Shown here piece by piece: positions 1 through 17,730 of a DNA stretch of 64,000 nt (positions are counted from its first letter, which is position 1; the number at the start of each line of letters is the position of its first letter). Location: contig NC_080564.1 in NCBI RefSeq assembly GCF_030253575.1, positions 5,562,501-5,626,500 of the forward strand, written 5' to 3'. The position numbers and the translations under genes were made by a program. This DNA is from Rhododendron vialii. Its lineage: Eukaryota; Streptophyta; Magnoliopsida; Ericales; Ericaceae. The notes beneath the pieces were generated by a model. The model had not been told where the DNA came from and did no database searches. It was given only the letters and a program-made list of their open reading frames with translations.

Positions 1-1052
1 TTTTTTCTACGTAAAATATATTCCTTGGATTATTCTAAAAAAAATAGATTTTGAATGATTGACGAGAGGACCGACTCGAAATGAATCCCCATCGAAATCC
101 ATCTGAGTGTTTTTCTAGAATATACCATTGCAACATCTTTTCTTTCTTTGATCTGTATGACTGTATTCTAACATCTTCTCAGCATGGGCAGAACTACGAG
201 AAATTTTTCGGTACGGAATGGGTATGTCCCATTCACTCGGTACATTTGAGCCATTCAATACATTTTTGGACAGTTCGGATTGAAATTCTCTCTATCCTCT
301 CTCCCCAACACTTTCTCTCTCCAAATCCGAGTCTTTCAAAAACGCATTGGACGATTCAGATGCGCCGACCGGACACAATGTATACGCTCTTGGCATTGAA
401 ATTTTTTCCCAGAACTACAATAGGTCAAGTGGGGTCAATTGACCCACTGACTTTCACATTTACGCAAAATAGATAGTTTTACGCAATCCATTTAATTTGA
501 TGAGTCAGCTATGACAGCGATGAACTGAACCTCAATCCTAATTAAGTAGCAAACCAAATTCAATTAATGGAAAGAATATCCACTGAAATGATATTATACC
601 AACCAACAGCTTCCATTATTTGTTTTCACAAAATAAAATTTTAAATTAGTCATCTCGCTATTATTCGTCTAATCTCTTCAATAAACATACTACCCCACCA
701 AGTTTTAAAATGAAAACTATAATGGAAGAATCCTATTATCCTAATGTAGTCGATAATTATCTGATAAAATTCATTTGTGTTGTGTCCCCTAATTTTGGCA
801 TAGATTTTGAAAATATTCTCGTATTCTACTTATAAACGGGAAGTGATCTTCATCTATATATTGTCTGAATTCATATGAAATTTCAAGTTTTCAACATTAT
901 CTTTGCACTTGTTTATAATGAAGACAAAAAAAAAAAGGAGTGTAAATGGTACGTTAGGACATGTGATTGTCAAGGTTCGTGAATATAAACATGATAAATG
1001 TTGGGTCTTATTATACCTATATGGGAATACTAGATGAGTCATCCCTTATAGA
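1..1052. other. Non-coding left flank
   Basis: AT-rich sequence with no convincing gene. The longest open frame (81-476, +) is low-complexity, has no recognisable domain and overlaps a MITE-like repeat at 199-408. Homology between duplication copies A and B begins at about 1053, so this stretch is the unique sequence left of the duplication. Confidence 0.6.
199..408. repeat. MITE-like repeat, same family as 34811-35031
   Basis: The ends are inverted (gaaatttttc at the left, gaaatttttt near the right, readable as an imperfect terminal inverted repeat). The interior shares the order of motifs with 34811-35031: a ccaacactttctctctccaaatcc-like pyrimidine block, then gatgcgccgaccg. It is a dispersed non-coding repeat; no clear target-site duplication was found. 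Confidence 0.45.
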
Positions 1053-1089
1053 CTTTATCTTTTAAATGGGTCTAAGTTCATTTAATGTG

Positions 1090-1221
1090 GGGAAAATGGC
1101 GGCTCAGAACGTGTTTTGATAATTAATACCCGTCAATGACATTTTCAACATTAACAAATGTTCTCAGCATATCCTTAGTGGGTATTAATTATCAAAACAC
1201 GTCATTGACCGTCATTTTACT
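1090..1221. mobile_element. 132-bp MITE with 9-bp TSD, copy A only
   Basis: A foldback element: the left arm (gggaaaatggcggctcagaa, then cgtgttttgataattaatac) is the inverse of the right arm ending gtcattgaccgtcatttta. Flanks tttaatgtg and ttcaatcta are a decayed 9-bp target-site duplication. The matching place in copy B (near 25800) reads catttaatctata with no insertion. A second member of the same length lies at 41828-41959. The 9-bp duplication points to Mutator-like mobilisation. Confidence 0.8.
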
Positions 1222-2300
1222 TTCAATCTATATTTGGTTGCAAGCCTGCAAGTGATATATATGGTGTAAATCCTGCAGTTTCTCTGTTTCTCTTTAAGGG
1301 ATTGAGCCTTACACACGGTCAGGAATCAAACATCGTACAAACTCCTATCAAGTGGTATCAAAGTTGACGGCGCGATTAGTGGGCTTGCATGGATTACTCT
1401 TGATGAAGTAGGAAAAATTTTAAAGTGACTCTGGAGAAGCAATGGTGGAAGTGGATGGGGGGCAACTGGCAAGTCTGTGGCAAGGTGGTTAGATGATGGA
1501 GTGAGATGGATGGCTCTCAGTTGATGGAATGAACGCAATGAATGCGTTTGTTCAAATATAAAGCTATAGAAATTTTCGTTTGACGAAAAAAAATATAAAG
1601 CTATAGAAATTTTCGTTTGAGGAAAAAAAAAATAAAGCTATAGAGTAGTAGATCATAAATAAGGGAGAGTTTGGATGCAAAAAGATTAAGTCCCCGCAGA
1701 ATGGAGCCCATGAAGTTCATACCTAAGGGTGAAAGTTGTTAAGTCATGGACGGCCCAATAAAATTGAATAACTCATCACCCACAAATTGAAATTGAATAC
1801 CTCATCACTTGCAGCTTAAGTGTCCAAATGGGTTTGATTTATTCAATATATATTAGGTCCAGTTTCTTCCCAATTACTCAATATGCATGTGGCACTTGTC
1901 TAGCCGAGTCTGATATTGTTTAAAGATTATGCAAACAGTCTTCAATCTAATTTTCTTGTTTAGTTATCACATACTAACTCTTGTGTTTGGTATACTTAAA
2001 AAACTTATTACCTTAAACAGTTTATGGACAAAAGGCAAAAAAAAAAAAAAAAAACAATTCACATGTAAAAGAACAAACTCTTCAAATTATGCATATCCTG
2101 ATACCCTGTACAACAAGAAGTGCATGATCACCATTTGAAGCTGAACAACATATTAAGCTTGCTTATTTGTTGCAAAGCTGAAGCCAAAAGCATCCACTTG
2201 CTTGCATCTAGGTAATCAGCTTATTTCAACTAGTATTTAGCACATAAACCACAAACGGAATTGAAACTTATTAATGAAAACTTCTAGTTACATGCGCATT

Positions 2301-9707
<7,407 letters not shown>

Positions 9708-9880
9708 CTATAGCTAGGTGATAAACAGATCGAGATTGAAATGTTGAAAAAAAGCTAGAACATCTAAATAGATAGTTACAGGTTTTAAGGTGCGGGGCAA
9801 TGGGGGCAAAAGACAAAAGAAAAAGTGGGTGTAATAATCGTGTGGGGCAAGGCAATGAATTGGGGTTGAGTGAGTTGTGG

Positions 9881-9888
9881 TTTTTATA
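9881..9888 (-). promoter_or_regulatory. Probable TATA box of reductase copy A
   Basis: The plus strand tttttata reads TATAAAAA on the minus strand, about 195 nt upstream of the ATG at 9686. It lies in sequence conserved with copy B, where gttttata is found at 34592. Confidence 0.6.
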
Positions 9889-10270
9889 GGAGAAGTTGCT
9901 AGAATCATTGCATGGTTTTACATCTTTACTTTTTTATTATCGTATTTAGGCCTTGTTTTGTTAATATTTTTATTTTTTAAAAGTTTTTTTAATTTTAGAA
10001 GACAGATCATTCTTTCACTATAATACATTATTTTTAATTTTAAAAAATTAATTACCTATTTTAATTAGTGAAACACGCCTTATTTTAGTTTTTATGTTCC
10101 GATTTAGATTTGTTGTGTCTAGATTCAAGTATAAACTAAGTAAGTTAGATGACAAGAAAATAATTTGATAGCTAAACAGGCCCTAAATTCGTGGTGGAGT
10201 AAACTTACGAAAGTAGTTGTGGGGTAAAGCTTGACATCTGTTGTACTTTCTTTTCTTTTCTTTTTTTTTT

Positions 10271-10681
10271 GATAAAAAGTGTTTAATTCCTTAGAAAGTC
10301 TACAACAACCGCACCAAAATGCACTAACCGGCTACGCAAGCCTTGTAGGGCCCACTCCGGATCCGCACGGATAATTTGAGTCGTTCAATAATTTAAAAAA
10401 AAGAAGAGTAGACATTGTAAATCATCAACTTGATTCAATATGTTTAAGTGCTCAGATCAAGCTTCTCATCTTTCTGTACATCAGAAAACCAATCTTTCCA
10501 TTTTTTTTTTTGATTTTCCAAAGATAAGAAACTTGATCCGAGCACCTATACATATCGGCAAACTGATGTTTTGAGATGTCCACTCGATTTTTTTAAAAAA
10601 AATTATTGAACGGTTTAAATCATCCGTGCAGAGCTCAGAGTGGACCCCACATAGCATGCGGTGGTTGTAGCGCTTTTTATC
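10271..10681. mobile_element. Foldback MITE (about 411 bp), copy A only
   Basis: Long imperfect terminal inverted repeats: the left end gataaaaagtg and arm ..acaaccgcacc..cactccgga..gcacggat match the inverse of the right arm atccgtgc..gagtggacc..gcggtggttgt..ctttttatc. Copy B has a different insertion at this place. No coding potential. Confidence 0.7.
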
Positions 10682-11379
10682 CTTTGTGGTGTCTGAACCT
10701 AGACGCCTGTGATGTCTACGTGTAGACTCTCAAGTAAAGCAAATAAGATGTGACAATTGAATGGGACACTAAGGTCCATGCTACAAGAAAAAAACAGAGA
10801 GTAAAATTGAAAAAGCTAGATCTAATTACCCTTACTTAATATATGTAAATATGTCTATATAAAAGCCTGCCGTGATAGCGGAGGTTTGCCCTGGAGTGGA
10901 GTCTATGTTAGTGACGGTGAAGGCGCGCCGACATTCTGTTGGTCGTTTTCCAATTAGTTGGCCGGAGTGCTAGTTTGTATTTCTCTTTTCGATTGATAAT
11001 CTCATCCATGTTACACGCCCATAATTTGAGCCGGTGTTCCCTTAGGAATTAGTATAGTTGTGAGTTGACATGTGTACGTAACATGGTTTTGGCTTGAGTA
11101 CAGGTCAAAGTTATTAGGTGGGTTTTATCTTTTTTGTTAGGTTACTTCTCTGTTGCATTATACGTGGAAGGTTCTCTCCTGTTTATTCATGAATTAGAAT
11201 GGCAGTGAATTATAATTGTCAGTAATAATTACATTGTCTAATGCGGCTAACCTAATTATTATCATAATATATTTCTTTTTTAGCTTTTTCATAACCTAAT
11301 TAATTTGTTTAATAATTTTGATAAAGACTTTTATATTATATATTGTATAAGTAAAACAAAGACTACTGGTCCACTGAAA

Positions 11380-11568
11380 GGAACCGTGAGATGGTACTGT
11401 GCACATCCGGGCCGTCTATTTGGCAATTTCAAGGTCAAAATCTCGTCTCCACCATCCGAGCATCCGAGCTGTTTATTGCCAAAATAAAATATGTACCGTT
11501 GAACTGTCGAACGGACGATCCGAATGTACACAATACCGTGCACTGGTGCACAACATCATCTCCGGGTT
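11380..11568. mobile_element. Short MITE (about 189 bp), copy A only
   Basis: Flanked by the direct repeat ccactgaaa (11371-11379 and 11569-11577). The ends form a short inverted repeat (aaccgtgagatg / catctccgggtt). Copy B reads ccaccgaaag with no insertion at 38537. The 9-bp duplication again fits a Mutator-like MITE. Confidence 0.7.
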
Positions 11569-11660
11569 CCACTGAAAAATACTCGGAGTAATTGATTTTT
11601 GAAATAAGTGACACGTCAGTTCATAAGTTTTCTTTCTTTTCAAGCAATCATTGCTTGTAG

Positions 11661-12171
11661 AGCCTTAGCATGAGAAATGATTTTTAAACTTTTCTTTTTT
11701 ATATTCACACTCTTTTTTTGCCTTTTAATGTTGAAAATGTATGTGAAAACTACTCTCCATTATTACTATTTTCGAAAAAAATTGAGGGGTCAACTACCTT
11801 CGCCGAGCTAATGTGACTCTTTGTCTAATTGTCCGCCTTACCCTAATTTTTCTTAAATAAGAATCAATAGAAAACTGTGCAAATTATGCACTTTGGAATT
11901 TGGGATTGGGAGATCAATGAAGATAAAACCAATTACCCAATTATTCATGCCACAACGTAGCATTCAGTGAGTTATTTTACATACCTAAATGACACGGTGC
12001 TATACGTAATCTCAACTGCCTAATTGTTCGGCAATTCAGACCATTGATTATCGAAATCAACAGTCCAAATGTGCACAACATAGTACTGTGCATCCCTGCA
12101 CAACACCTGTTCGTTATGTTATACTAGTTCTGATCTTGGGACTAATAAGAATGGTAAAAGTTCTTGGATGG
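11661..12171. other. Spacer before the Tat element
   Basis: No gene seen. It contains a repeat-like stretch (11990-12110, gtgcacaacatagtactgtgc) similar in wording to the MITE at 11380. A 22-bp sequence (12106-12127, beginning cctgttcgttatgtta) recurs with three changes at 25753-25774, directly before copy B. Confidence 0.5.
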
Positions 12172-12872
12172 TGTTTGTCTGTTTTACTGATAGTCGACTA
12201 ATCGACTAGAGATTGCTAAGTGTGCTGGAAATGTGGGTGTTTGTGGTGGTGGAGTTTGGTTCATTGCCGTATTTCAGGACTTCTCTGGAAGCAAACTTAA
12301 TGAAGTGAATGGAAATGGAAGAAGAACAACAAAATGGACTTTATTATCCCTCGGTGTAGAAGTCAAATCGACTATGAGAACACAATCGAACAGACGGTTA
12401 AATTACAAGCTACTCCTAGAGCAAGAAATGTAAAGTACAGATAAAAGTAGAAGCCTTTGGGCGATTGATTGGGGGCTCTAAATATCTTCCTTTCTTGTAT
12501 TTATAGGCTGTTGTCGACTTGAAATTCAAATCATACGGACTTCCCTCCTTCGATTTGAATTAGTTGGCTCCATGCTCCCTATTCTTGCTCCACTATCTGC
12601 ATGAGGCGGTTACTTCTCCATGATCTCACATGTTTCCAACGTTGTAATTATTTCAACTGCCTGCTTGCATTAACCGTCTGACTCACGATCCGCATGTGAT
12701 ACAAAATTCTGACACGTGTCCAGTCGAATATCAACCGTTTGATCAGTCCATTTTCCTTAACAGGCTTCATATTGCATTTGCATTATATCAATCGGTCTAA
12801 AATGCGTTGACACGTGTAACATTCTGACCCAATCGATTATAATATACTAAATACTAAATTATGGTGTAAACA
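12172..12872 (-). repeat. Tat element 3' LTR (701 bp)
   Basis: TG...CA ends; on the coding strand it begins tgtttacaccat. It matches the right LTR at every position compared except 12263. The open frame 12233-12433 inside it is repeated in the other LTR and is not taken as a gene. Confidence 0.95.
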
Positions 12873-12883
12873 ATGCCCCCCTA
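12873..12883 (-). other. Polypurine tract, Tat element
   Basis: On the minus strand taggggggcat abuts the 3' LTR, the expected place for plus-strand priming. Confidence 0.75.
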
Positions 12884-12938
12884 TTTACCTGAGTTAAATA
12901 TTAACTTTGGTAAATATTTCGCTTAGCAAATCACCACC

Positions 12939-12946
12939 TATATAAG
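12939..12946 (+). promoter_or_regulatory. TATA box of the antisense PMD gene
   Basis: tatataag lies 66 bp inside the LTR boundary and 92 bp upstream of the ATG at 13038, a normal plant spacing. The promoter is therefore internal to the element and faces opposite to the LTR promoter. Confidence 0.65.
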
Positions 12947-13037
12947 GCAGAGTACTTCAAATTTAGGGCACGAATCGTGCTTTTTCTCACAGAACGTTGA
13001 AACAGCTCTCGAACCCTAGAACAGCTTCCGAACCCAA

Positions 13038-16000
13038 ATGGCACCGAAATCCAAACTACAGATCGTCAGCGACCCAGTTGAAGATCCGGCCACCGAGTCA
13101 GTGACGGAGGATTCCTTCCGATTCCCTGAATCGTACCGAAACGGGATTGGCCAAAACCAGAAGACTCAAGTTCTGATTCCTGACGATAATGTCAGTTCTC
13201 ATTGCATATTGGGTCCAATTTTTTCATCAGTTCTCCCGGATGGCTTTCCAGAAGTCTACCCAGTGGGGGAACGTGATCCACTTCTCCTTCAGCTTCCGTC
13301 GCTGGAATGGTTAGGCTGGGGTAAGAACACCTGCCTTCGTTCTTGGCCTTACACCGTTGAAATGGGATGGGTAGATTGGGTAAGGCGCATGATGAAGTTC
13401 CTTTTCGAGGATTGGAAAACAATGGGAATCCGTGAGACAATTGAGCTCTCACAATATCCCTTGGACATGAATTCTGAACTCTTGGCTGCTGCAGCGTGTT
13501 TTTGGTCCAAATCATCCAATACCCTAATTCTTCATTGTGGCTTGCTATCTCCGACAGTCCTGGATATCTCTCATTTAACTGGCCTTCCTTCGTTAGGCCG
13601 TGAGGTAAATGCTCTGCTTTCTCCTGATCCATATGATCCCCCATTTGTTGTTCCATCGTCTGGGGTTAGCTATTCGAAATGGCTTAAGACTCACTTTAAA
13701 GCCAAAGCCTCAGCGCCTTGCTTTCATGAGAAGGTTGCATTTTACCTTTTCTGGATTTGTCGATTTCTTATGGCAGTCCCTGGGCTTAGGGTTACCAAAG
13801 AATACCTTAACCTAGCCGTTTGTATGGCCCAAGTAAAGAGGTTGGCCCTTGCCCCTTTTGTTTTAGGATCTCTGTATAAAGGCCTTTTTACCTTTGTTGA
13901 TAAAAAGATAGCGGACTCTTGTGGTGGTCCTTTCTGGATCTTTCAAGCTTGGTTATATGCATACTTCCCTCAAATAAAACCTAAACTGGAGAACCCCCTT
14001 CGGTCAGATGAGGCATTGCAAACATGCCGTAGTTATGCTGAATATTTGTTAGGCTTCCACACTCAAACAGAGGAATCCTCCTTTCAAAGGTATTTCACCT
14101 TTTTTTATGAAAATAACCAAAAGAATTGGCCTATGTTCTGTCCATTCGATAAATTCGAATTTGCATCAGAAAGACTGAAGCCATGCTTTGAGGACATTCC
14201 ACCAGCTTCTCCCCAACTTGTAGAGAAAATGACTCAGTCCAAACGGTTATTTTGGGCCAGCATTCTTCTTCCAAGACTTATCCCAGTGGGCTTTGCCCTG
14301 AATAACACTCCTTTTGGGAATTGTGGTTTCGAGAATTACTCTCCTTGTCAATATGCTAGGCAGTTTGGCCTCGCACAAGGCATTCCAATGCCTTTTGTTC
14401 ACCCAAACATCATTGAGATGGCCTCCAGTAGGCCAACCATTAAGGCCAAAGACTCACAGATGATATCCCTGATGGTTAGCAACTTTCAACAACGTGTCAA
14501 AGCCTTTCAGTTTATTGACTTCAAGATCAATAAAGCGACCCTGCCTGCTTTTGATGAATGGTGGTCGACTATGAGGGCCCTCTATTTCAGTGCTTCACTT
14601 TCAGACTGCCTATACAGGCTTGATCCTGAATACAAATTCCTTCAAGATAAGGCTGGTAAGCACAGCTTATTCATTGGTTTTTAGTTCAATTAGTCATACT
14701 TTACTAATCTTTATCATATTGTTTCTTTAGCAGAGATAACAGCTCGATTGCCTGATGAACCCTCCAAGGCCATTGTGCCTCATGCAGGAGCAGTTCCCAT
14801 ATCCTCTGTGCCCAGTAGGAATACCAGGAAAAGGAAAGCTGAATCGATTAAGGACTCTGAAACCAGGCCACGGACACGAACTCTCAAGATCACATCAGGT
14901 GTGAGCCAAAAGGTTTCCAGAAGTCCTTCCACTGGTAGACCTAAGAAACAGGTCAGTGAAACATCTACTCCCACAAAGCAACCAACAAGAAAGCTCACCA
15001 AAAAGCAAAGTTCTAGTGACAAAGGGTTGGCTTTGAAGGTACACTCTTATCTTTGTTACCCTTATTGATTTCGTTCGTACTTTTCACGAGTCTTTCTATT
15101 CTCATTTTCCCATTTGCTGTCTTTTACAGAAGGGTAAAGAGACCAGAATTGTAGATGCTTTTGAAGAGGAAGAAGAAAATTCCTCACAATCTTCACAAAT
15201 TCAAAAATCCTCCTTCTCAGTAGGAGAGACAGTCGATACTGAATTGGCAATCGATCAATACGAGTCCACAGCAGTATCAGATCCTTTGGATCAAGCTGAT
15301 TGGTTGCCAGGATTTCAGGAGCAATTGCTGTATCAAGAAAACCCTTTACTGCAGGATGACAGTCCTCTTGTGCAGGTTGGTGAGGGTTCAGCTCTGAGGC
15401 CAGATGGTGTTGAACTTGGTGTACCAGCCATTCGACAACTTGATACTACAACAAATCAAATTGCATCAGACTCAGTCAAAGCTGTGCCAATGAAGGACGT
15501 CACTGTTGCTCCAATAATTCAGAAGATCGATCTGAATCAACAAAGTGATGGTAGGGAAGAAACAGCTTCCCCTCAGATGGCGGACGTGCCTTCTCTAGAG
15601 GTTTCCCCATCAATGAATGAAAAGACAATGGAAAAGAAGGGACCAACAGAGGATCCAGCTCAGATTGCCCCTGTTGTCCAACCTGTTGTCCAAATTGGTC
15701 CTACTCAAGAAGGTGGGCAAGGCGCAGAGGATGTTGCCTCTAGCCCTTCTGGTAATCCCTCTGGGAACCAAGTCTTATTTCCAACAAGTGTGACCCCCGC
15801 AAACATTTCGAGGGCTCTTGCCTTAACTACATCTCCTCGTTCAGTGAACAAGACTGCAACAAATCCTGTGGGTGTTGAGGATTCTGCTCATGTCAAGTCC
15901 TCAAGTGATTCTTTAGACCAATTAATGGAAGAGATAAAATCGACTTCCCAAATCTTTCGTTCCCTTACTGAGATTTCAGAATCCAACAGTTCTTTCTTCT

Positions 16001-16563
16001 TTCTTCAACTCAGTGCGGAGACTCAGAAAGAAATTCAAGTCTTCTTTGACTTCCTAAAGCTTCCTTTTGAGGAATTGATGACAGTGAAGTCTACGGAGTT
16101 CAGTGCTTGCGTTGAATCCTTATCTCAAAAGCATGTTTTCCCCCTTAGAGAGCAAATTATCTTGGAAAACTATGCATCATCTCTGAATGACAACATTAGT
16201 CTCTTCCGATATTACCAACAAGAAATAAGTCAGAAGCAGGATTTAATCGGTAACCTTTCCAACTTAACAGTGAAGCTATCGACTATGCATGCTGACGCTT
16301 CGACTTTGAAGTCGAGGCTTTTGGCAATTGATCAAGAAGAGAAGGAGTTGGTATATCGATTGGGTCAACTGCAGGCTGAAAAGAAAAACCTTCTGGTAAC
16401 AGCGAACCAACTCGATAAAGATTTCAAACACCTAGCAGAGGAAGGCAAAGGAGTCTCAGTTCATGTCTCTGCTGCTCGTGAAGATTTGCAGAGAAACAGA
16501 GTTAAATGTGATGAACTTGTCGTTAAGTGGGAGGCTTTTAAGTCTGCCTTCTTTCATGAATGA
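13038..16563 (+). CDS. Plant mobile domain (PMD) protein carried antisense in the Tat element
   Basis: Three exons on the plus strand: 13038-14655, 14734-15038 and 15130-16563. The 78- and 91-bp introns have GT-AG ends (gtaagc..tagcag; gtacac..ttacag). Joining them in phases 1 and 0 gives one open frame of 1118 aa. Residues of about 60-500 look like a plant mobile domain (PF10536 type, as in MAIN/MAIL1), with runs such as SSNTLILHCGLLSPTVLDIS, LTGLPSLG and FYLFWICRFL. Next comes a basic, probably nuclear-localising stretch (RNTRKRKAES, KKQ, RKLTKKQ; about 555-640), an acidic linker, and a coiled-coil C-terminus (about 900-1118). The family's biochemical role is unclear; host members act in silencing and meristem maintenance. 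The gene is antisense to gag-pol and lies wholly inside the element. No frameshift or stop was seen. Confidence 0.85.
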
Positions 16564-17151
16564 TTTTGGTTGACTTCAGTTTTATAGCCAATTGACTAAT
16601 CCTGTTAGTACAAACTATAAGTATTTTTGTTTGTTGATTGTTTTTATCAACAGGTGGTATGCCAGAAATGAGAATGGCAATTAGAATGAAAATTAGACCT
16701 TCCATGGCCTTTCTCACATTCCCTGTTAGAAAACTCCAAATTCTTTGTTTGGAACCATTTCTTTAACCTTTATGCAAATTTTACTCACATGTACCAGATT
16801 CACATACATGCCCAAGCTGAGTAAAAACTTCACATAATTGGCTAACACCTTACTTTAACCACGTGATGCCACAGGATCAAAACCCTTGATCCCTATTTAT
16901 CCGGACTGTGGGCGCCTATAATTATGGCAGAACTACGTCATAATCATGATGACGCTTCCCTTCCACTTTTTGGGAATCCGCACAGTAATTACTGACGGTT
17001 TAGGTACAACACATGATGCCGTTCTGCAGAAATTCAGCCGCCTTACTTGGGAAACGGCCATTGAGAGCCCACTAACCCCATTAGCTGTCACGTCTCTTAA
17101 TTCACCTCGGGATAACTGTCCACGACCCACGTCTTTAGATTTTCCTGGGTC
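16564..17151. other. Spacer between the two antisense genes of the Tat element
   Basis: No gene seen. It probably holds the PMD gene's 3' UTR (T-rich run from 16620) and the promoter of the small downstream ORF. Confidence 0.5.
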
Positions 17152-17159
17152 TATAAATA
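17152..17159 (+). promoter_or_regulatory. TATA box of the small antisense ORF
   Basis: tataaata, 49 bp upstream of the ATG at 17201. A transcript starting about 30 bp downstream would have a leader of some 15-20 nt. Confidence 0.55.
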
Positions 17160-17200
17160 TCACCACTGAGTAGAAGTTCAAACACCTGTGTTTCTACATT

Positions 17201-17506
17201 ATGGCTTCCAATATTTCTTCTACTCCCCTCTCCACACAAATCACTCCTGCTCACATAAAACAACTGGCCACTGAGCTTTCCTGGGCCCTCATGGAGGATC
17301 AAAATGAGTGTAAGCGGAGGATCCAGGCCATCCACGATCGAGTGGAGGGCATGGCGCTTCGGCTGGAGAAGATGGAGTCCGCTCTCAAACTTGTGGTGGC
17401 CAACTGGGACACCATCGACTACAAGTCTTCTCCGGTCGACCCTGCTGACATCAGGTCCTCCATGGCTGGCACATCTGGCCAGTGGAGAGAATGGCCTAAG
17501 AAATAG
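17201..17506 (+). CDS. Small 101-aa ORF, second antisense gene of the Tat element
   Basis: A complete plus-strand frame from ATG to TAG. I do not recognise the family. The first 20 residues are Ser/Thr/Pro-rich; residues of about 30-65 are charged and heptad-like (CKRRIQAIHDRVEGMALRLE), suggesting a short coiled coil; the tail is WREWPKK. It follows its own TATA box and precedes a T-rich stretch with repeated gggatcttt motifs (17560-17655) that could be its 3' end. It is antisense to and convergent with pol, whose stop is at 17731. Its TATA spacing and intact frame support a real gene; the short length keeps doubt. Confidence 0.5.
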   Translation: MASNISSTPLSTQITPAHIKQLATELSWALMEDQNECKRRIQAIHDRVEGMALRLEKMESALKLVVANWDTIDYKSSPVDPADIRSSMAGTSGQWREWPKK

Positions 17507-17730
17507 CCTTCTCTTTGTGGGGGTCCTGATGTGTGTTTTTTTCTTTTTAGATCTCACTTGGGATCTTTTTCTTTGTAGGGTTTTTTCTTTTGGGTTCCCG
17601 CTTTGAGTTCCCTTTTGTTTTCTTTTTGTCAGATCCTTCTTGGGATCTTTTGTTTTTGTCTGACTGGCCTTTTGTAATGCTGTCCTACCCATGGGCAGCC
17701 CTTGACTATGAAATGAAAAGAAAGTTAGTC

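Noticed and set aside
81-476. 131-aa plus-strand ORF at the left edge
   Set aside because: Low-complexity composition, no domain, and it overlaps an inverted-repeat MITE found elsewhere in the window.
12233-12433. 66-aa ORF repeated at 25066-25266
   Set aside because: It is LTR sequence present in both LTRs of the Tat element; no sign of a gene.
17135-17692. 185-aa minus-strand ORF
   Set aside because: It is the antisense shadow of the small plus-strand ORF and its T-rich 3' flank (Lys-rich translation) and lies after the pol stop.
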